Assembly: GCF_024807225.1 (NCBI RefSeq)
Contig: NZ_JANUCO010000001.1
Coordinates: 2,852,001-2,916,000, forward strand
Length of the DNA: 64,000 nt
Reading direction: 5' to 3'
Origin: Chryseobacterium ginsenosidimutans
GTDB lineage: Bacteria > Bacteroidota > Bacteroidia > Flavobacteriales > Weeksellaceae
Shown here: positions 29,196 to 37,983 of the stretch, in pieces
How the letters are laid out: each line of letters starts with the position of its first letter
How positions within the stretch are numbered: position 1 is the stretch's first letter
The notes under the pieces: generated by a model
The model's input: the letters and a program-made list of their open reading frames with translations, nothing else
What the model was told of the DNA's origin: nothing
Databases searched by the model: none
Position numbers and translations under genes: made by a program

Positions 29196-29283
29196 TGGAT
29201 CGTTTGTCATCCCGTAGGAATCTAAGCAATTATAAATAAAATAATTCTAAAAATACGCTCTGGATTCCTACGGAAAGACAAAC
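29196..29283. repeat. GTCAT-type inverted repeat inside the biotin operon
   Basis: The outer arms GTTTGTCATCCCGTAGGAATC and GGATTCCTACGGAAAGACAAAC pair with few mismatches. The element fills the gap between bioF and bioD and is related to the hairpin at 19167-19234. Confidence 0.65.
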
Positions 29284-29299
29284 AGATAGGTAAGAAAAG

Positions 29300-29956
29300 A
29301 TGAATACAAAAGAAGTGAAAATAGAAACAAAAAACATGGAACAAAAAATCCTTTTCGTAACCGGAATCGGGACAGAAATTGGGAAAACCGTTTGTTCTGC
29401 AATTTTAACGAAATATTTTAATGCAGATTATTGGAAACCGATTCAATCAGGGGATTTACATTTTTCAGATAGCATGAAAATTAAGGATTGGGTAGGAGAG
29501 CATGTGATTTGTCATCCTGAAACGTATCGTTTACAATTGGCAGCTTCTCCACATCAATCGGCTGCGGAAGAAGGAATTTTAATTAGAGTAAATGATTTCA
29601 AGCTTCCGGAAACTCAAAACAATTTAATCGTAGAAGGAGCGGGAGGTTTAATGGTTCCGTTGTCTGATGGTGAATTTATGATTGATTTAATTGAAAAATT
29701 AAATATTCCTGTTGCGCTTGTTGTGAGAAATTATTTGGGCTGCATCAATCACAGTTTATTGTCGATCATGGTTTTAAACCAAAGAAAGATTAATCTAAAA
29801 TATTTAATTCTTAACGGAAATTTTCCACCCGATACAGAAAGAATTATTTGCAAAAATATTCAGCCGGAAACCGAAATTATCAGAATTCCCGACATAGAAA
29901 ATATCTCAAAAGAAAACATAGAAAGTATTACAAAACAACTAACAAAAATAGGATAA
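29300..29956 (+). CDS. bioD: Dethiobiotin synthase
   Basis: A synthetase of up to 218 residues that carboxylates diaminopelargonate to dethiobiotin with ATP. The P-loop is GIGTEIGKTVCSA, a variant of the family's GTDTEVGKT, with KPIQSGD and the VEGAGGLMVPL loop following. The first ATG is used here, but the one 36 bases downstream (MEQKILFVTGIG) fits the family start equally well. The stop codon shares one base with the bioB start. Confidence 0.92.
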   Translation: MNTKEVKIETKNMEQKILFVTGIGTEIGKTVCSAILTKYFNADYWKPIQSGDLHFSDSMKIKDWVGEHVICHPETYRLQLAASPHQSAAEEGILIRVNDFKLPETQNNLIVEGAGGLMVPLSDGEFMIDLIEKLNIPVALVVRNYLGCINHSLLSIMVLNQRKINLKYLILNGNFPPDTERIICKNIQPETEIIRIPDIENISKENIESITKQLTKIG

Positions 29957-30969
29957 TGGATAAAACAAAATTGAGAAATAACTGGACGAAAGAAGAAATA
30001 GAAGAGATTTATCATCAACCCTTACTTGAATTAATTTATAAAGCGGCAACCGTTCACCGCGAGTGGCACAATCCTGAAGAAATTCAGATGTCGACCCTAT
30101 TATCGATAAAAACAGGTGGCTGTACTGAAGATTGTTCTTATTGTGGACAGGCAGCTCGTTATCACACCAATATTAAAGTTCAGGCTTTACTTCCGACGGA
30201 AAAAGTAATTGAGCATGCCCAAAAAGCAAAAGATAGCGGTTCATCTCGTTTCTGTATGGCTGCAGCATGGAGGGAAGTGCGTAACAACCGTGATTTTGAT
30301 AGGGTAATCGACATGGTAAAAGGTGTGAATGAATTGGGAATGGAAGTTTGCTGTACGTTGGGAATGTTGACGGAAGAACAGGCAATTCGCCTTCAGGAAG
30401 CTGGTTTGTACGCATACAATCACAATCTTGATACTTCGGAACAGTATTATGAAGAGATCATTTCCACAAGAACATTTGATAACAGAATTAACACCATCAA
30501 TAACGTGAGAAAAGCCGGAATTACGGTTTGTTCAGGAGGAATTATCGGATTGGGAGAAACGCACAGAGACAGAATTTCGATGCTTTTAACCTTAGCAACG
30601 ATGCCAAAACATCCGGAATCAGTTCCTATCAACGCATTGGCGAGAGTTGCAGGAACTCCGCTTGAAAACAATGAAAAAACCGACACTTGGGAAATGGTGA
30701 GAATGATCGCCACGGCAAGAATCATCATGCCTTCTTCGATGGTTCGTCTGAGCGCAGGAAGAATCGAAATGACAGAATTTGAACAGGGTTGGTGTTTCAT
30801 GGCAGGAGCAAACTCGATCTTCACAGGAGAAAGGGAAACCCTTTTGGTAACGCCAAATCCAGGAGTTTCGGAAGATATGCAAATGCTGCAGACTTTAGGA
30901 TTAAAACCGATGAAAAGACAAGCAGAAAAAGTGATGGATCAGTTTGAAAATTGGAAGATTAATGCCTAA
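29956..30969 (+). CDS. bioB: Biotin synthase
   Basis: A 337-residue radical SAM enzyme that inserts sulfur into dethiobiotin. The [4Fe-4S]-SAM motif is C56xxxC60xxC63 (CTEDCSYC), and YNHNLDTSEQYY, GIIGLGETHRDR and RLSAGRIEM are family signatures, the last with the arginine that ligates the [2Fe-2S] cluster. The start ATG overlaps the bioD stop as TAATG, which indicates translational coupling; a longer open frame upstream is only overlap with bioD. Confidence 0.95.
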   Translation: MDKTKLRNNWTKEEIEEIYHQPLLELIYKAATVHREWHNPEEIQMSTLLSIKTGGCTEDCSYCGQAARYHTNIKVQALLPTEKVIEHAQKAKDSGSSRFCMAAAWREVRNNRDFDRVIDMVKGVNELGMEVCCTLGMLTEEQAIRLQEAGLYAYNHNLDTSEQYYEEIISTRTFDNRINTINNVRKAGITVCSGGIIGLGETHRDRISMLLTLATMPKHPESVPINALARVAGTPLENNEKTDTWEMVRMIATARIIMPSSMVRLSAGRIEMTEFEQGWCFMAGANSIFTGERETLLVTPNPGVSEDMQMLQTLGLKPMKRQAEKVMDQFENWKINA

Positions 30970-30984
30970 TCTAACTTCTAAAAT

Positions 30985-32250
30985 ATGAATTTACAAGAAC
31001 GTGACAGAGCCGTCAATTGGCATCCATACACACAAATGAAAACTGCAGACGACGCCATTCCGATTATCAGCGGAAAAGGAGTTTACCTTTTTGATGATGA
31101 AGGAAATAAATATATTGATGCCGTTTCTTCGTGGTGGGTGACGCTTCACGGTCATGCGCATCCGTATATTGCACAAAGGGTTTCTGAGCAGTTGAATACG
31201 TTGGAACAGGTCATTTTTGCAGGCTTTACACATGAACCCGCGATACAGCTTTCAGAGAATTTATTGAAACTTTTACCCGAAAATCAACAAAAAGTTTTCT
31301 ATTCTGACAACGGTTCAACCGCGGTGGAAGTTGCTTTAAAAATGTGCATTCAACACGCTTACAATCAAGGAAAGGAAAAGACAAAGATTTTAGCGTTTAA
31401 AAATGCTTATCATGGAGATACTTTCGGAGCAATGTCTGTGAGCGGAAGAAGTGTCTGGACAAAACCTTTCGGAGAAATGCTTTTTGAAGTGATCTTTATT
31501 GACACACCGACTTCTAAGAATCTTGAAAGTTTAAAAACAATTATTAAAAATCATGCGGATGAAATTGCCTGTTTTATTTACGAGCCATTGGTTCAAGGAG
31601 CAGCGGGAATGTTGATGTACGATGCAAAAGATTTGGATGAATTAATGAAATTCTGTCGCAAACAGGAAATCTTAATGATTCAAGATGAAGTTTTTACAGG
31701 TTTTGGACGAACAGGAAAACTGTTTGCAGCCAATTATCTTTCGGAAAAACCAGATATTATGTGTTTTTCAAAAGGGTTAACAGGCGGAACAATGCCAATG
31801 GGAATAACTACTTCTACCAACCAGATTTTCGAGGCTTTTTTATCTGATGATAAATATAAAACGTTATTTCACGGGCATTCTTTTACGGCAAATCCGTTGG
31901 CTTGTACGGCAGCTTTGGCAAGTATGGAATTGTTGTTAAATGAGGAAACTCAACAAAATATTCAAAGGATTTTAGAGCAGCATTCTCAATTTTCAGAGGT
32001 TTTACAAGAACATCCAAAAGTTGAAAATGTACGACAGACAGGAACAATTTTAGCCTGGGAAATTAAAAATGATGAGCAAACTTCTTATTTTAACGAAATC
32101 GGAAAAATTTTATACAACGAATTTTTAAAAAGAGGAATTATCATGCGACCTTTGGGAAATGTGATGTATCTCGTTCCGCCCTATTGCATTACTTCGGAGG
32201 AATTGTTTTTTATTTACACTCAGATTTTAGAGGTTTTGGATGAGTTTTAA
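30985..32250 (+). CDS. bioA: Adenosylmethionine-8-amino-7-oxononanoate aminotransferase
   Basis: A 421-residue class III aminotransferase that converts KAPA to DAPA, with S-adenosylmethionine as amino donor. RDRAVNWHPYTQMK and DAVSSWWVTLHGHAHP are diagnostic for BioA rather than other class III enzymes. QDEVFTGFGRTGKLFA holds the PLP aspartate and CFSKGLTGGTMPM the lysine. It follows bioB by 15 bases and closes the operon. Confidence 0.95.
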   Translation: MNLQERDRAVNWHPYTQMKTADDAIPIISGKGVYLFDDEGNKYIDAVSSWWVTLHGHAHPYIAQRVSEQLNTLEQVIFAGFTHEPAIQLSENLLKLLPENQQKVFYSDNGSTAVEVALKMCIQHAYNQGKEKTKILAFKNAYHGDTFGAMSVSGRSVWTKPFGEMLFEVIFIDTPTSKNLESLKTIIKNHADEIACFIYEPLVQGAAGMLMYDAKDLDELMKFCRKQEILMIQDEVFTGFGRTGKLFAANYLSEKPDIMCFSKGLTGGTMPMGITTSTNQIFEAFLSDDKYKTLFHGHSFTANPLACTAALASMELLLNEETQQNIQRILEQHSQFSEVLQEHPKVENVRQTGTILAWEIKNDEQTSYFNEIGKILYNEFLKRGIIMRPLGNVMYLVPPYCITSEELFFIYTQILEVLDEF

Positions 32251-32261
32251 CATTAAAATTC

Positions 32262-32269
32262 TAATTTTG
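32262..32269 (+). promoter_or_regulatory. Bacteroidota -7 promoter element for the RimJ/RimL-like gene
   Basis: TAATTTTG matches TAnnTTTG, 20 bases before the ATG. Confidence 0.4.
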
Positions 32270-32289
32270 TCTGTTTTTAAATTAAAGTC

Positions 32290-32826
32290 ATGCAACTTTT
32301 TACAGAAAGATTATTATTAAGAGATATCACCATTGAGGACAAACAGGCAATTTTCGATTATCGGTCAGATTCGGAAACCAATAAATTCCAAAGCTGGATT
32401 CCGGAAACGTTGGAAGATGTTGACCGTTTTATCCAAAGGAATAATAAAGAATTCAACCAACCGGAAAGCTGGTATCAGGTTTTAATTACTGATAAAGAAA
32501 CAAAAGCCGTCATCGGAGATGTAGGGATTCATTTTTTTGGAAGTGAAAATTTGCAGGTGGAATTGGGAATTACTTTGGACAAGAATTTTCACGGAAAAGG
32601 ATATGCTTCCGAAGCTTTAAAGGGAGTTATCAATTTTCTTTTTAATGATTTGAAAAAGCACAGAATCATGGCTTCTGTTGATCCTGATAATATTGATTCT
32701 CTTCATTTAATGGAGCGAATCGGCTTCAGAAAAGAAGGTCATTTTGTGAAAAGCTTATTCTGGAAAAATAATTGGGTCGATGATGTAATTTATGCATTGC
32801 TTCAGGAAGACTGGATTAAAAAATAA
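32290..32826 (+). CDS. GNAT family N-acetyltransferase, RimJ/RimL-like
   Basis: A 178-residue acetyltransferase. The opening FTERLLLRDITIEDKQAIFDYRSD and the late segment DPDNIDSLHLMERIGFRKEG are typical of the RimJ/RimL group, which acetylates ribosomal protein N-termini, amino acids or antibiotics. The acetyl-CoA loop is LDKNFHGKGYASEAL. It follows the biotin operon by 39 bases but has its own -7 element. A hairpin lies after it. The substrate is unknown. Confidence 0.88.
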   Translation: MQLFTERLLLRDITIEDKQAIFDYRSDSETNKFQSWIPETLEDVDRFIQRNNKEFNQPESWYQVLITDKETKAVIGDVGIHFFGSENLQVELGITLDKNFHGKGYASEALKGVINFLFNDLKKHRIMASVDPDNIDSLHLMERIGFRKEGHFVKSLFWKNNWVDDVIYALLQEDWIKK

Positions 32827-32877
32827 AAGTTTTGTGTTTGTATCGGCGCGGCTGATTTGCGACTGTTACAAAAAATT

Positions 32878-32910
32878 AAACCTTCAAGGTTTTTAAAATC
32901 TTGAAGGTTT
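32878..32910. terminator. Hairpin between convergent GNAT and AraC genes
   Basis: AAACCTTCAAG and CTTGAAGGTTT form a perfect 11-base stem. The T-rich flank favours use on the minus strand, but it may serve both genes. Confidence 0.6.
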
Positions 32911-32936
32911 ACATCCATAATAATCTTCTAAAATAT

Positions 32937-33833
32937 TTAATTTTGATATCGATACACATTCGGCGACATTCCTACTTTCTGTTTAAAAAGCCTTGTAAAA
33001 TGCTGTGGATATTTAAAACCAAGATCATATGCAATCTGGCTTATGGATTTATCAATATCGAAGATTTTTTCTTTCGCCATATCAATCACTTTCGACTGAA
33101 TATATTCCTGAGGAGAAATTCCGGTCTCTTTTTTAATTAAATCTCCAAAATAATTGGCAGAAAGATTCATTTCCTCGGCGCACCAAGCAACCGATGGAAG
33201 TCCTATTTGCTGAGGTTTGTCAGATAGAAAATAATCATTCAACACATTTTCAAAACGTTCTAAAATTCCTTTATTGGCATTATCTCTTGTGATAAATTGT
33301 CGGTCATAGAAACGGGTGCAGTAATTCAGGAATAATTCAATGTTGGATGCAATCAGGGTTTTGCTGTGTTTATCGATATTCTGTTCCAGTTCATCCTGAA
33401 TTTTCAGAAAACAATCCATCACGATATGTTTTTCCTTTTCCGAAAGGTGAAGCGCTTCATTAGAATCGTAAGAAAAGAAGTTATATTCCTGAATATGTTT
33501 TCCTAAAAGCGTTCCTTTAATCAGATCCGGATGAAAAACCAATGCCCAACCTTTTGGTTCAAAAGTCGTCACATTTGGCTGCACCTGCATCACTTGTCCG
33601 GGAGCAACACAAACCAGAGTTCCTTCTTGATAATCGTACGTGCTTCTGCCGTATCTCAGTTCACCGCATTTTAATTCTTTTAAATAAATCGCATACAAAC
33701 CGAAATTAAAAACCTGCGACGGAAGTGATTTCGTTTTAGACAGATCAAGAACACTTACCAAAGGGTTCAAAGTTTCCGCGCCACGAAGTTTATTGTAGAA
33801 ATCTACCGTATCAATTTTAATAATCTTTTCCAT
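32937..33833 (-). CDS. AraC family transcriptional regulator
   Basis: A 298-residue regulator. The C-terminal 100 residues hold the AraC double helix-turn-helix, ending in ISQIAYDLGFKYPQHFTRLFKQKVGMSPNVYR (in part). The N-terminal part (VLDLSKTKSLPSQVFNFGLYAIYLKE, GTLVCVAPGQVMQVQ) is a degenerate cupin. The start at MEKIIKIDTVDFY is preferred over an ATG 54 bases upstream. It faces away from the aldo/keto reductase gene starting at 34260, 426 bases distant, and may regulate it. The protein resembles the AraC regulator at 53561. Confidence 0.88.
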   Translation of the reverse strand: MEKIIKIDTVDFYNKLRGAETLNPLVSVLDLSKTKSLPSQVFNFGLYAIYLKELKCGELRYGRSTYDYQEGTLVCVAPGQVMQVQPNVTTFEPKGWALVFHPDLIKGTLLGKHIQEYNFFSYDSNEALHLSEKEKHIVMDCFLKIQDELEQNIDKHSKTLIASNIELFLNYCTRFYDRQFITRDNANKGILERFENVLNDYFLSDKPQQIGLPSVAWCAEEMNLSANYFGDLIKKETGISPQEYIQSKVIDMAKEKIFDIDKSISQIAYDLGFKYPQHFTRLFKQKVGMSPNVYRYQN

Positions 33834-34259
33834 GATAAAATCATTTTCCTGATACAAATGTAGGCAATACAAACCACTGATAATCATTACAAAACCTCAA
33901 ACAGTAATTTTGGTAATAAATACAGTAATCCATATACAAAAACGCTTCCTGAAACTTATCAACTTTGCATCAGAAAAGGAAAACAGTGAGTGGAGAATTT
34001 TGATTAGCAAATCAAATTTATTTAAAATTTAACCACAAGAGAAGCAAAAGCTATTATTAGTTTAAAACTTAAGCTATTTAGAAAACAAAAATTTGTAACA
34101 GAATAAAAATCTTTGTTTTTAAAACTAATGTGCTCTTCTAGGCAGTTTGATAGTCATCTTAAAAATTCTAATGTATTAAAATCTTTTGTGTCTTCTGCGG
34201 TCAAAATAAAGAGCTCACTATTCATTAATTAACAATATAACATTACAAAATTTACATTT
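33834..34259. other. Intergenic region with family C repeat
   Basis: The gap between divergent genes holds a family C block at about 34031-34110, starting AACCACAAGAGAAGCAAAAG, related to blocks at 54584 and 62896. No small gene or structural RNA was recognised in the rest. Confidence 0.4.
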
Positions 34260-35244
34260 ATGAAAACAAGATTTTTAGGAAACAGCGGATTAGAAGTTTC
34301 AGCATTAGGATTAGGCTGTATGGGATTAAGCTTCGGATATGGTCCTGCAACAGAGAAAAATGAAGCCATCAAATTATTACAAAACGCATTCGACTCAGGA
34401 ATCACATTTTTTGATTCAGCGGAAGCTTACGGACCTTTTGCAAACGAAGAATTATTGGGCGAAGCATTGGCTCCGTTCAGAGATAAAGTAGTGATCGCTA
34501 CAAAATTCGGTTTTAAAAATGCAATTCCGACAGAAGGTGTCGACAGCCGACCGGAACATATTGTTGAGGTGGTGGAAGCTTCTTTAAAAAGATTAAAAAC
34601 AGATGTGATTGATCTTTTGTATCAACACAGAAACCGACCCGAATGTACCGATTGAAGACGTTGCAGGAACAGTGAAAGACCTTATTCAACAAGGAAAAGT
34701 AAAACATTTCGGAATGTCTGAAGCCGGTGTAGAATCTATCAGAAGAGCACATGCAGTTCAGCCTTTAACGGCTTTACAAAGCGAATATTCTCTTTGGTGG
34801 AGAGAACCGGAAAACGAAATTCTACCGACTCTGGAAGAACTGGGAATTGGTTTCGTGCCTTTCAGTCCGCTTGGGAAAGGATTTTTAACAGGAGCTATTA
34901 ATGAAAATACGCAGTTTGATCAAACCGATTTCAGAAACATCCTTCCAAGATTTACAGAAGAAAATAGAAAAGCAAATCTTTCGATGGCAGAGCTTTTACA
35001 GCAAATTGCAGCAGAGAAAAATGCAACTCCAGCACAGATTGCTCTGGCTTGGTTATTGGCTCAGAAACCTTGGATTGCGCCGATTCCGGGAACTACGAAA
35101 ATTCACCGTTTAGAAGAAAATATCGGAGCGGTGAATATTGAATTAACAATAGAAGATTTACAAAGAATCGAAGAATCCGCCTCAAAAATTACGATTACAG
35201 GTGAAAGATACCCCAAACTCTTTCAAGACAGGGTAGGAAAATAA
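34260..35244 (+). pseudogene. Aldo/keto reductase, interrupted by a single-base frameshift
   Basis: Two frames join into a normal aldo/keto reductase of about 327 residues. The first reads MKTRFLGNSGLEVSALGLGC with the catalytic SAEAYG and ATKFG segments, up to VIDLLYQHR; the second continues TDPNVPIEDVAGTVKDLIQQGK to the C-terminus. At 34631-34633 the sequence reads CACAGAAACCGACCC; with one A fewer the reading is QHRTDPNVPIED. The missing link lies exactly at the family's catalytic histidine region, and the protein is otherwise undamaged. A sequencing error or a very recent mutation would both fit. Confidence 0.88.
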
Positions 35245-35253
35245 CGACAACAC

Positions 35254-35829
35254 ATGAAAAAAGTACTAATAATCGGGGCTACAGGAAGTCTTGCCCAATA
35301 TGTAATCGAAGCAGTAAAACCTTTGGAAGATACCGAAATAACACTGTTTATGAGAAATAAAAACAGGCTTCCAACATATCTTTCAGATAATTGCAACATT
35401 ATTGAAGGTGACGCCTTGAATTTTAATGATATTAAAAATGCCGTAAAAAATCAGGATATTGTCTACATCAATCTCGATGGTGATCTTGAAAAAATGTCAA
35501 AAAATATCGTCAAAGCCATGAAGGAGGAAAATGTGAAAAGGATAATTGCTATCAGTTCGATCGGGATTTATGGTAAACCTTTGCGCCCGGTTTTAGAACC
35601 TTACAGAAAATTGGCAGATGTAATCGAAGATTCCGGATTACATTACACCATTCTTCGTCCGGATTGGTTTACAAATAACGACGAAATTGATTATACAGTT
35701 ACATTAAAAGGCTCTCCGGAAACAGGTTCTGCGATTTCCAGAAGAAGTATTGCCGATTTTGTTTCAAAGTTGATTAATTACCCGAATTTATATATTAATG
35801 AAAATTTGGGAATTAGCAAACCAGCTTAA
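35254..35829 (+). CDS. NAD(P)-binding atypical SDR (NmrA/YwnB-like)
   Basis: A 191-residue Rossmann-fold protein beginning MKKVLIIGATGSLAQYVIEAVKP, the GATGxxG cofactor loop of atypical short-chain dehydrogenases. RIIAISSIGIYG and YTILRPDWFTNNDEIDY are typical of the NAD(P)H-binding group (PF13460-like) that includes YwnB and flavin reductase-like proteins. It starts 9 bases after the broken aldo/keto reductase, so both are probably on one transcript. Enzymatic activity is uncertain. Confidence 0.88.
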   Translation: MKKVLIIGATGSLAQYVIEAVKPLEDTEITLFMRNKNRLPTYLSDNCNIIEGDALNFNDIKNAVKNQDIVYINLDGDLEKMSKNIVKAMKEENVKRIIAISSIGIYGKPLRPVLEPYRKLADVIEDSGLHYTILRPDWFTNNDEIDYTVTLKGSPETGSAISRRSIADFVSKLINYPNLYINENLGISKPA

Positions 35830-35920
35830 TTTGATATTTTGTGAATGATAAATTTGCTTCGTAAATCAACAGATAATTTTAAAAATTGGTAAGTGAAGCG
35901 AATTTACCATTCTGTTTTTT

Positions 35921-36085
35921 GTTGGGAAATCGCAAAGGCGCAAATATTTTTAAATGATAATGTAATTTTAAGGCGCAAGAAAATCAAGGATTTTCAATTA
36001 AACGCGATCAATTTTATCGCGGATAAAATCCTTGCGTCTTAAAACATCTTTTTAAAAATAATTTGCGCCTTTGCGATTTTCCAAC
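35921..36085. repeat. MITE-like interspersed repeat, family B, copy 2
   Basis: A 165-base element with 25-base terminal inverted repeats (one mismatch) beginning GTTGGGAAATCGCAAAGGCG. Inside it a second palindrome surrounds ATTTTATCGCGGATAAAAT. It shares ends and interior with 4509-4659. Confidence 0.75.
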
Positions 36086-36121
36086 TTTTTCAACTTTCTA
36101 AAAAAAAATTAAAACAGAAAA

Positions 36122-36844
36122 ATGAGCACACTAAAAAACAAAAAAGTAATCGTACTTGGAGCAAGTTCGGGATTAGGATTGGCAACGGCAAAAGCTGCGG
36201 CGAATGAAGGAGCAAATGTGGTTATCGTTTCGAGTAATCAACAAAAAATTGATGATGCTTTACAAGATTTTCCGGAAGGAACGCAAGGTTATGCCATCGA
36301 TTTAAGCAAAGAAGAAAACATCAAACATTTCTTTGAAAACATAGGGAAATTCGATCATTTGGTTTACACGGCAGGTGAAAATTTAAATCTCACCCATCTT
36401 TCTGAAACAGATTTGCAACAGGCAAGAAATTTCTTTACGCTTCGTTATTGGGGAGCTTTGGCGGCCATAAAATATGTAACTCCCAACATCAATGAAGGCG
36501 GTTCTATCAACTTAATGAGCGGAACGGCAAATCAAAGACCGGGAGCAGGTTGGGCATTGGCTTCGAGTATTTGTGGCGCGATGGATGGTTTGTGCAGAGC
36601 AATGGCGGTAGAATTGGCTTCAATTAGAGTAAATGCGGTTTCAGCAGGCGTTATTAAAACCAATCTCTGGAACGGAATTCCGGAAGAACAGAGAAATGAA
36701 TTTTATAAAAACGTCGGCGATTCTTTATTGGTAAAAAGAGTAGGAAAGGCGGAAGAAATCGCACAGACATTCGTTTTTCTTATGAAACAAGCTTTTGCAA
36801 CCGGACAGATTATTACGATTGATGGTGGTGCGGTTTTAGTTTAA
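36122..36844 (+). CDS. SDR family protein lacking the YxxxK catalytic pair
   Basis: A 240-residue short-chain dehydrogenase fold. The cofactor motif is GASSGLGLA (13-21), and the LVYTAGEN segment stands for NNAG. The catalytic serine position is S133 (INLMSGT). Where YxxxK is expected, the sequence reads ASSIC (147-151) before GAMDGLCRAMAVEL, so both tyrosine and lysine are absent. The end, TGQIITIDGGAVLV, is typical of classical SDRs. A related group with this substitution exists, as I recall, so the gene is not simply mutated. It may bind NAD(P) without classical catalysis. Confidence 0.88.
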   Translation: MSTLKNKKVIVLGASSGLGLATAKAAANEGANVVIVSSNQQKIDDALQDFPEGTQGYAIDLSKEENIKHFFENIGKFDHLVYTAGENLNLTHLSETDLQQARNFFTLRYWGALAAIKYVTPNINEGGSINLMSGTANQRPGAGWALASSICGAMDGLCRAMAVELASIRVNAVSAGVIKTNLWNGIPEEQRNEFYKNVGDSLLVKRVGKAEEIAQTFVFLMKQAFATGQIITIDGGAVLV

Positions 36845-36966
36845 TTGGATTTTGGGAAATAAAGAAATCTACTTTATAAAATCAATTGGAAATTCTTTAA
36901 AGATGAGGTTAAAAAATTTCATTTTCTTGGCGTATTTTTTGGACAATAGAAAACAAATAATAAGCT

Positions 36967-37674
36967 ATGTTAACCCTATTTCTCTTACAATTAGACTGGA
37001 AAGAACTCTTGATGGGACACGAAGAATGGTCGTTCATTCTGGAGATCATTTTGCGTACTGCCATTATGTTTTTAACCATCATTATCGGATTGAGGGTGTT
37101 GGGAAAAAGGGGAGTGAAGCAGCTTTCTATTTTCGAACTTGTCGTCATCATCGGTCTTGGTTCTGCAGCCGGAGATCCTATGTTTAATAAAGATGTGGGA
37201 ATTGTTTCGTCCATTATCGTTTTTATTGTTATCATTTTTTTATATACCATCGTCACTTATTTCATTGCAAAGAATAAGAAATTTGAACAATTAATTGAAG
37301 GAAAACCTATTTGCCTGATTGAAAACGGCGAATTTTCTATTGATAATTTTAAAAAAGAAAATCTTGGCAGCGACGAATTTTTTGCTGAATTAAGATTAAG
37401 AGGGATTTCACAATTGGGGCAGATCGAAAAGGCTATCGAAGAAAGTTCAGGGGAGATTAGTGTATTTTTTTTCGAAGAAGAAAGGGTAAAATATGGACTT
37501 CCCATTATGCCGGATTCCTTAGCTCGACCACTGAAAATCATTAGTCTAAAAGATTATTATTCATGTACATTTTGCGGGCATACCGAAGAGAAGCAAATTG
37601 GAGCTGCAGGAACTTGTAAAAAATGTAAAAAAGAGGAGTGGATCTGCTCCAGCAATAAGAAACGTATTACTTAA
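36967..37674 (+). CDS. DUF421 (YetF-like) membrane protein with C-terminal cysteine pairs
   Basis: A 235-residue inner-membrane protein. Three hydrophobic helices fill roughly residues 20-95, and RVLGKRGVKQLSIFELVVIIGLGSAAGDP is the DUF421/YetF signature in part. The soluble domain (about 100-190) includes GELSxxx-like text as NGEFSIDNFKKENL and LRLRGISQLGQIEKAI. The C-terminus adds CTFCGH...CKKC, a zinc-ribbon-like pair of CxxC motifs not usual in YetF. The function of the family is unclear. Confidence in the family is high. Confidence 0.85.
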   Translation: MLTLFLLQLDWKELLMGHEEWSFILEIILRTAIMFLTIIIGLRVLGKRGVKQLSIFELVVIIGLGSAAGDPMFNKDVGIVSSIIVFIVIIFLYTIVTYFIAKNKKFEQLIEGKPICLIENGEFSIDNFKKENLGSDEFFAELRLRGISQLGQIEKAIEESSGEISVFFFEEERVKYGLPIMPDSLARPLKIISLKDYYSCTFCGHTEEKQIGAAGTCKKCKKEEWICSSNKKRIT

Positions 37675-37686
37675 TAAAAAAACAAA

Positions 37687-37706
37687 AGGCTCCTAAGGAG
37701 GAGCCT
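37687..37706 (-). terminator. Terminator of the 53-residue membrane peptide gene
   Basis: AGGCTCCT and AGGAGCCT form a perfect 8-base stem with a four-base loop; on the minus strand T-runs follow. On the plus strand it lies just after the DUF421 stop, so it may act in both directions. Confidence 0.65.
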
Positions 37707-37821
37707 AAAAAAACACAAATGATGAAAAAAAATTATTTCGAACTACAAATATAATAAAAATAATTATTATGCTGAACATAATACCATACATATTTATAAA
37801 ATCTATTATATCTTAATGAGA

Positions 37822-37983
37822 CTATCCGGCGTTTAGTCGTTGCGAAGTGGTAAAAATACCTAACGCAACTAATGCCAAAACACCTACAGCAAAGAATGTT
37901 GCAGTATTTTTAATTCCTTTGGAAGTTTCGTGACTTCCTTTTTTTATTCCCAAAATTTGAGACAAACATTTTTTTGTTTCCAT
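37822..37983 (-). CDS. Small single-pass membrane protein, 53 residues
   Basis: The frame begins METKKCLSQILGIKKGSHET and contains one strong hydrophobic helix, TATFFAVGVLALVALGIFTT (28-46), followed by a short basic tail SQRLNAG. The codon use and the hydrophobic segment look real, it has an ATG start and its own terminator downstream. The N-terminal half is basic and would sit in the cytoplasm. I do not recognise the family. It lies alone between the DUF421 and DUF3078 genes, on the opposite strand. Confidence 0.6.
   Translation of the reverse strand: METKKCLSQILGIKKGSHETSKGIKNTATFFAVGVLALVALGIFTTSQRLNAG

Noticed and set aside
29848..29955. A 36-residue N-terminal extension of BioB
   Set aside because: It lies entirely in bioD in another frame; the ATG overlapping the bioD stop matches the normal BioB start.
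36852..37187. A 111-residue plus-strand frame overlapping the DUF421 gene
   Set aside because: It runs through the DUF421 coding region in another frame, and the DUF421 family match explains the sequence.
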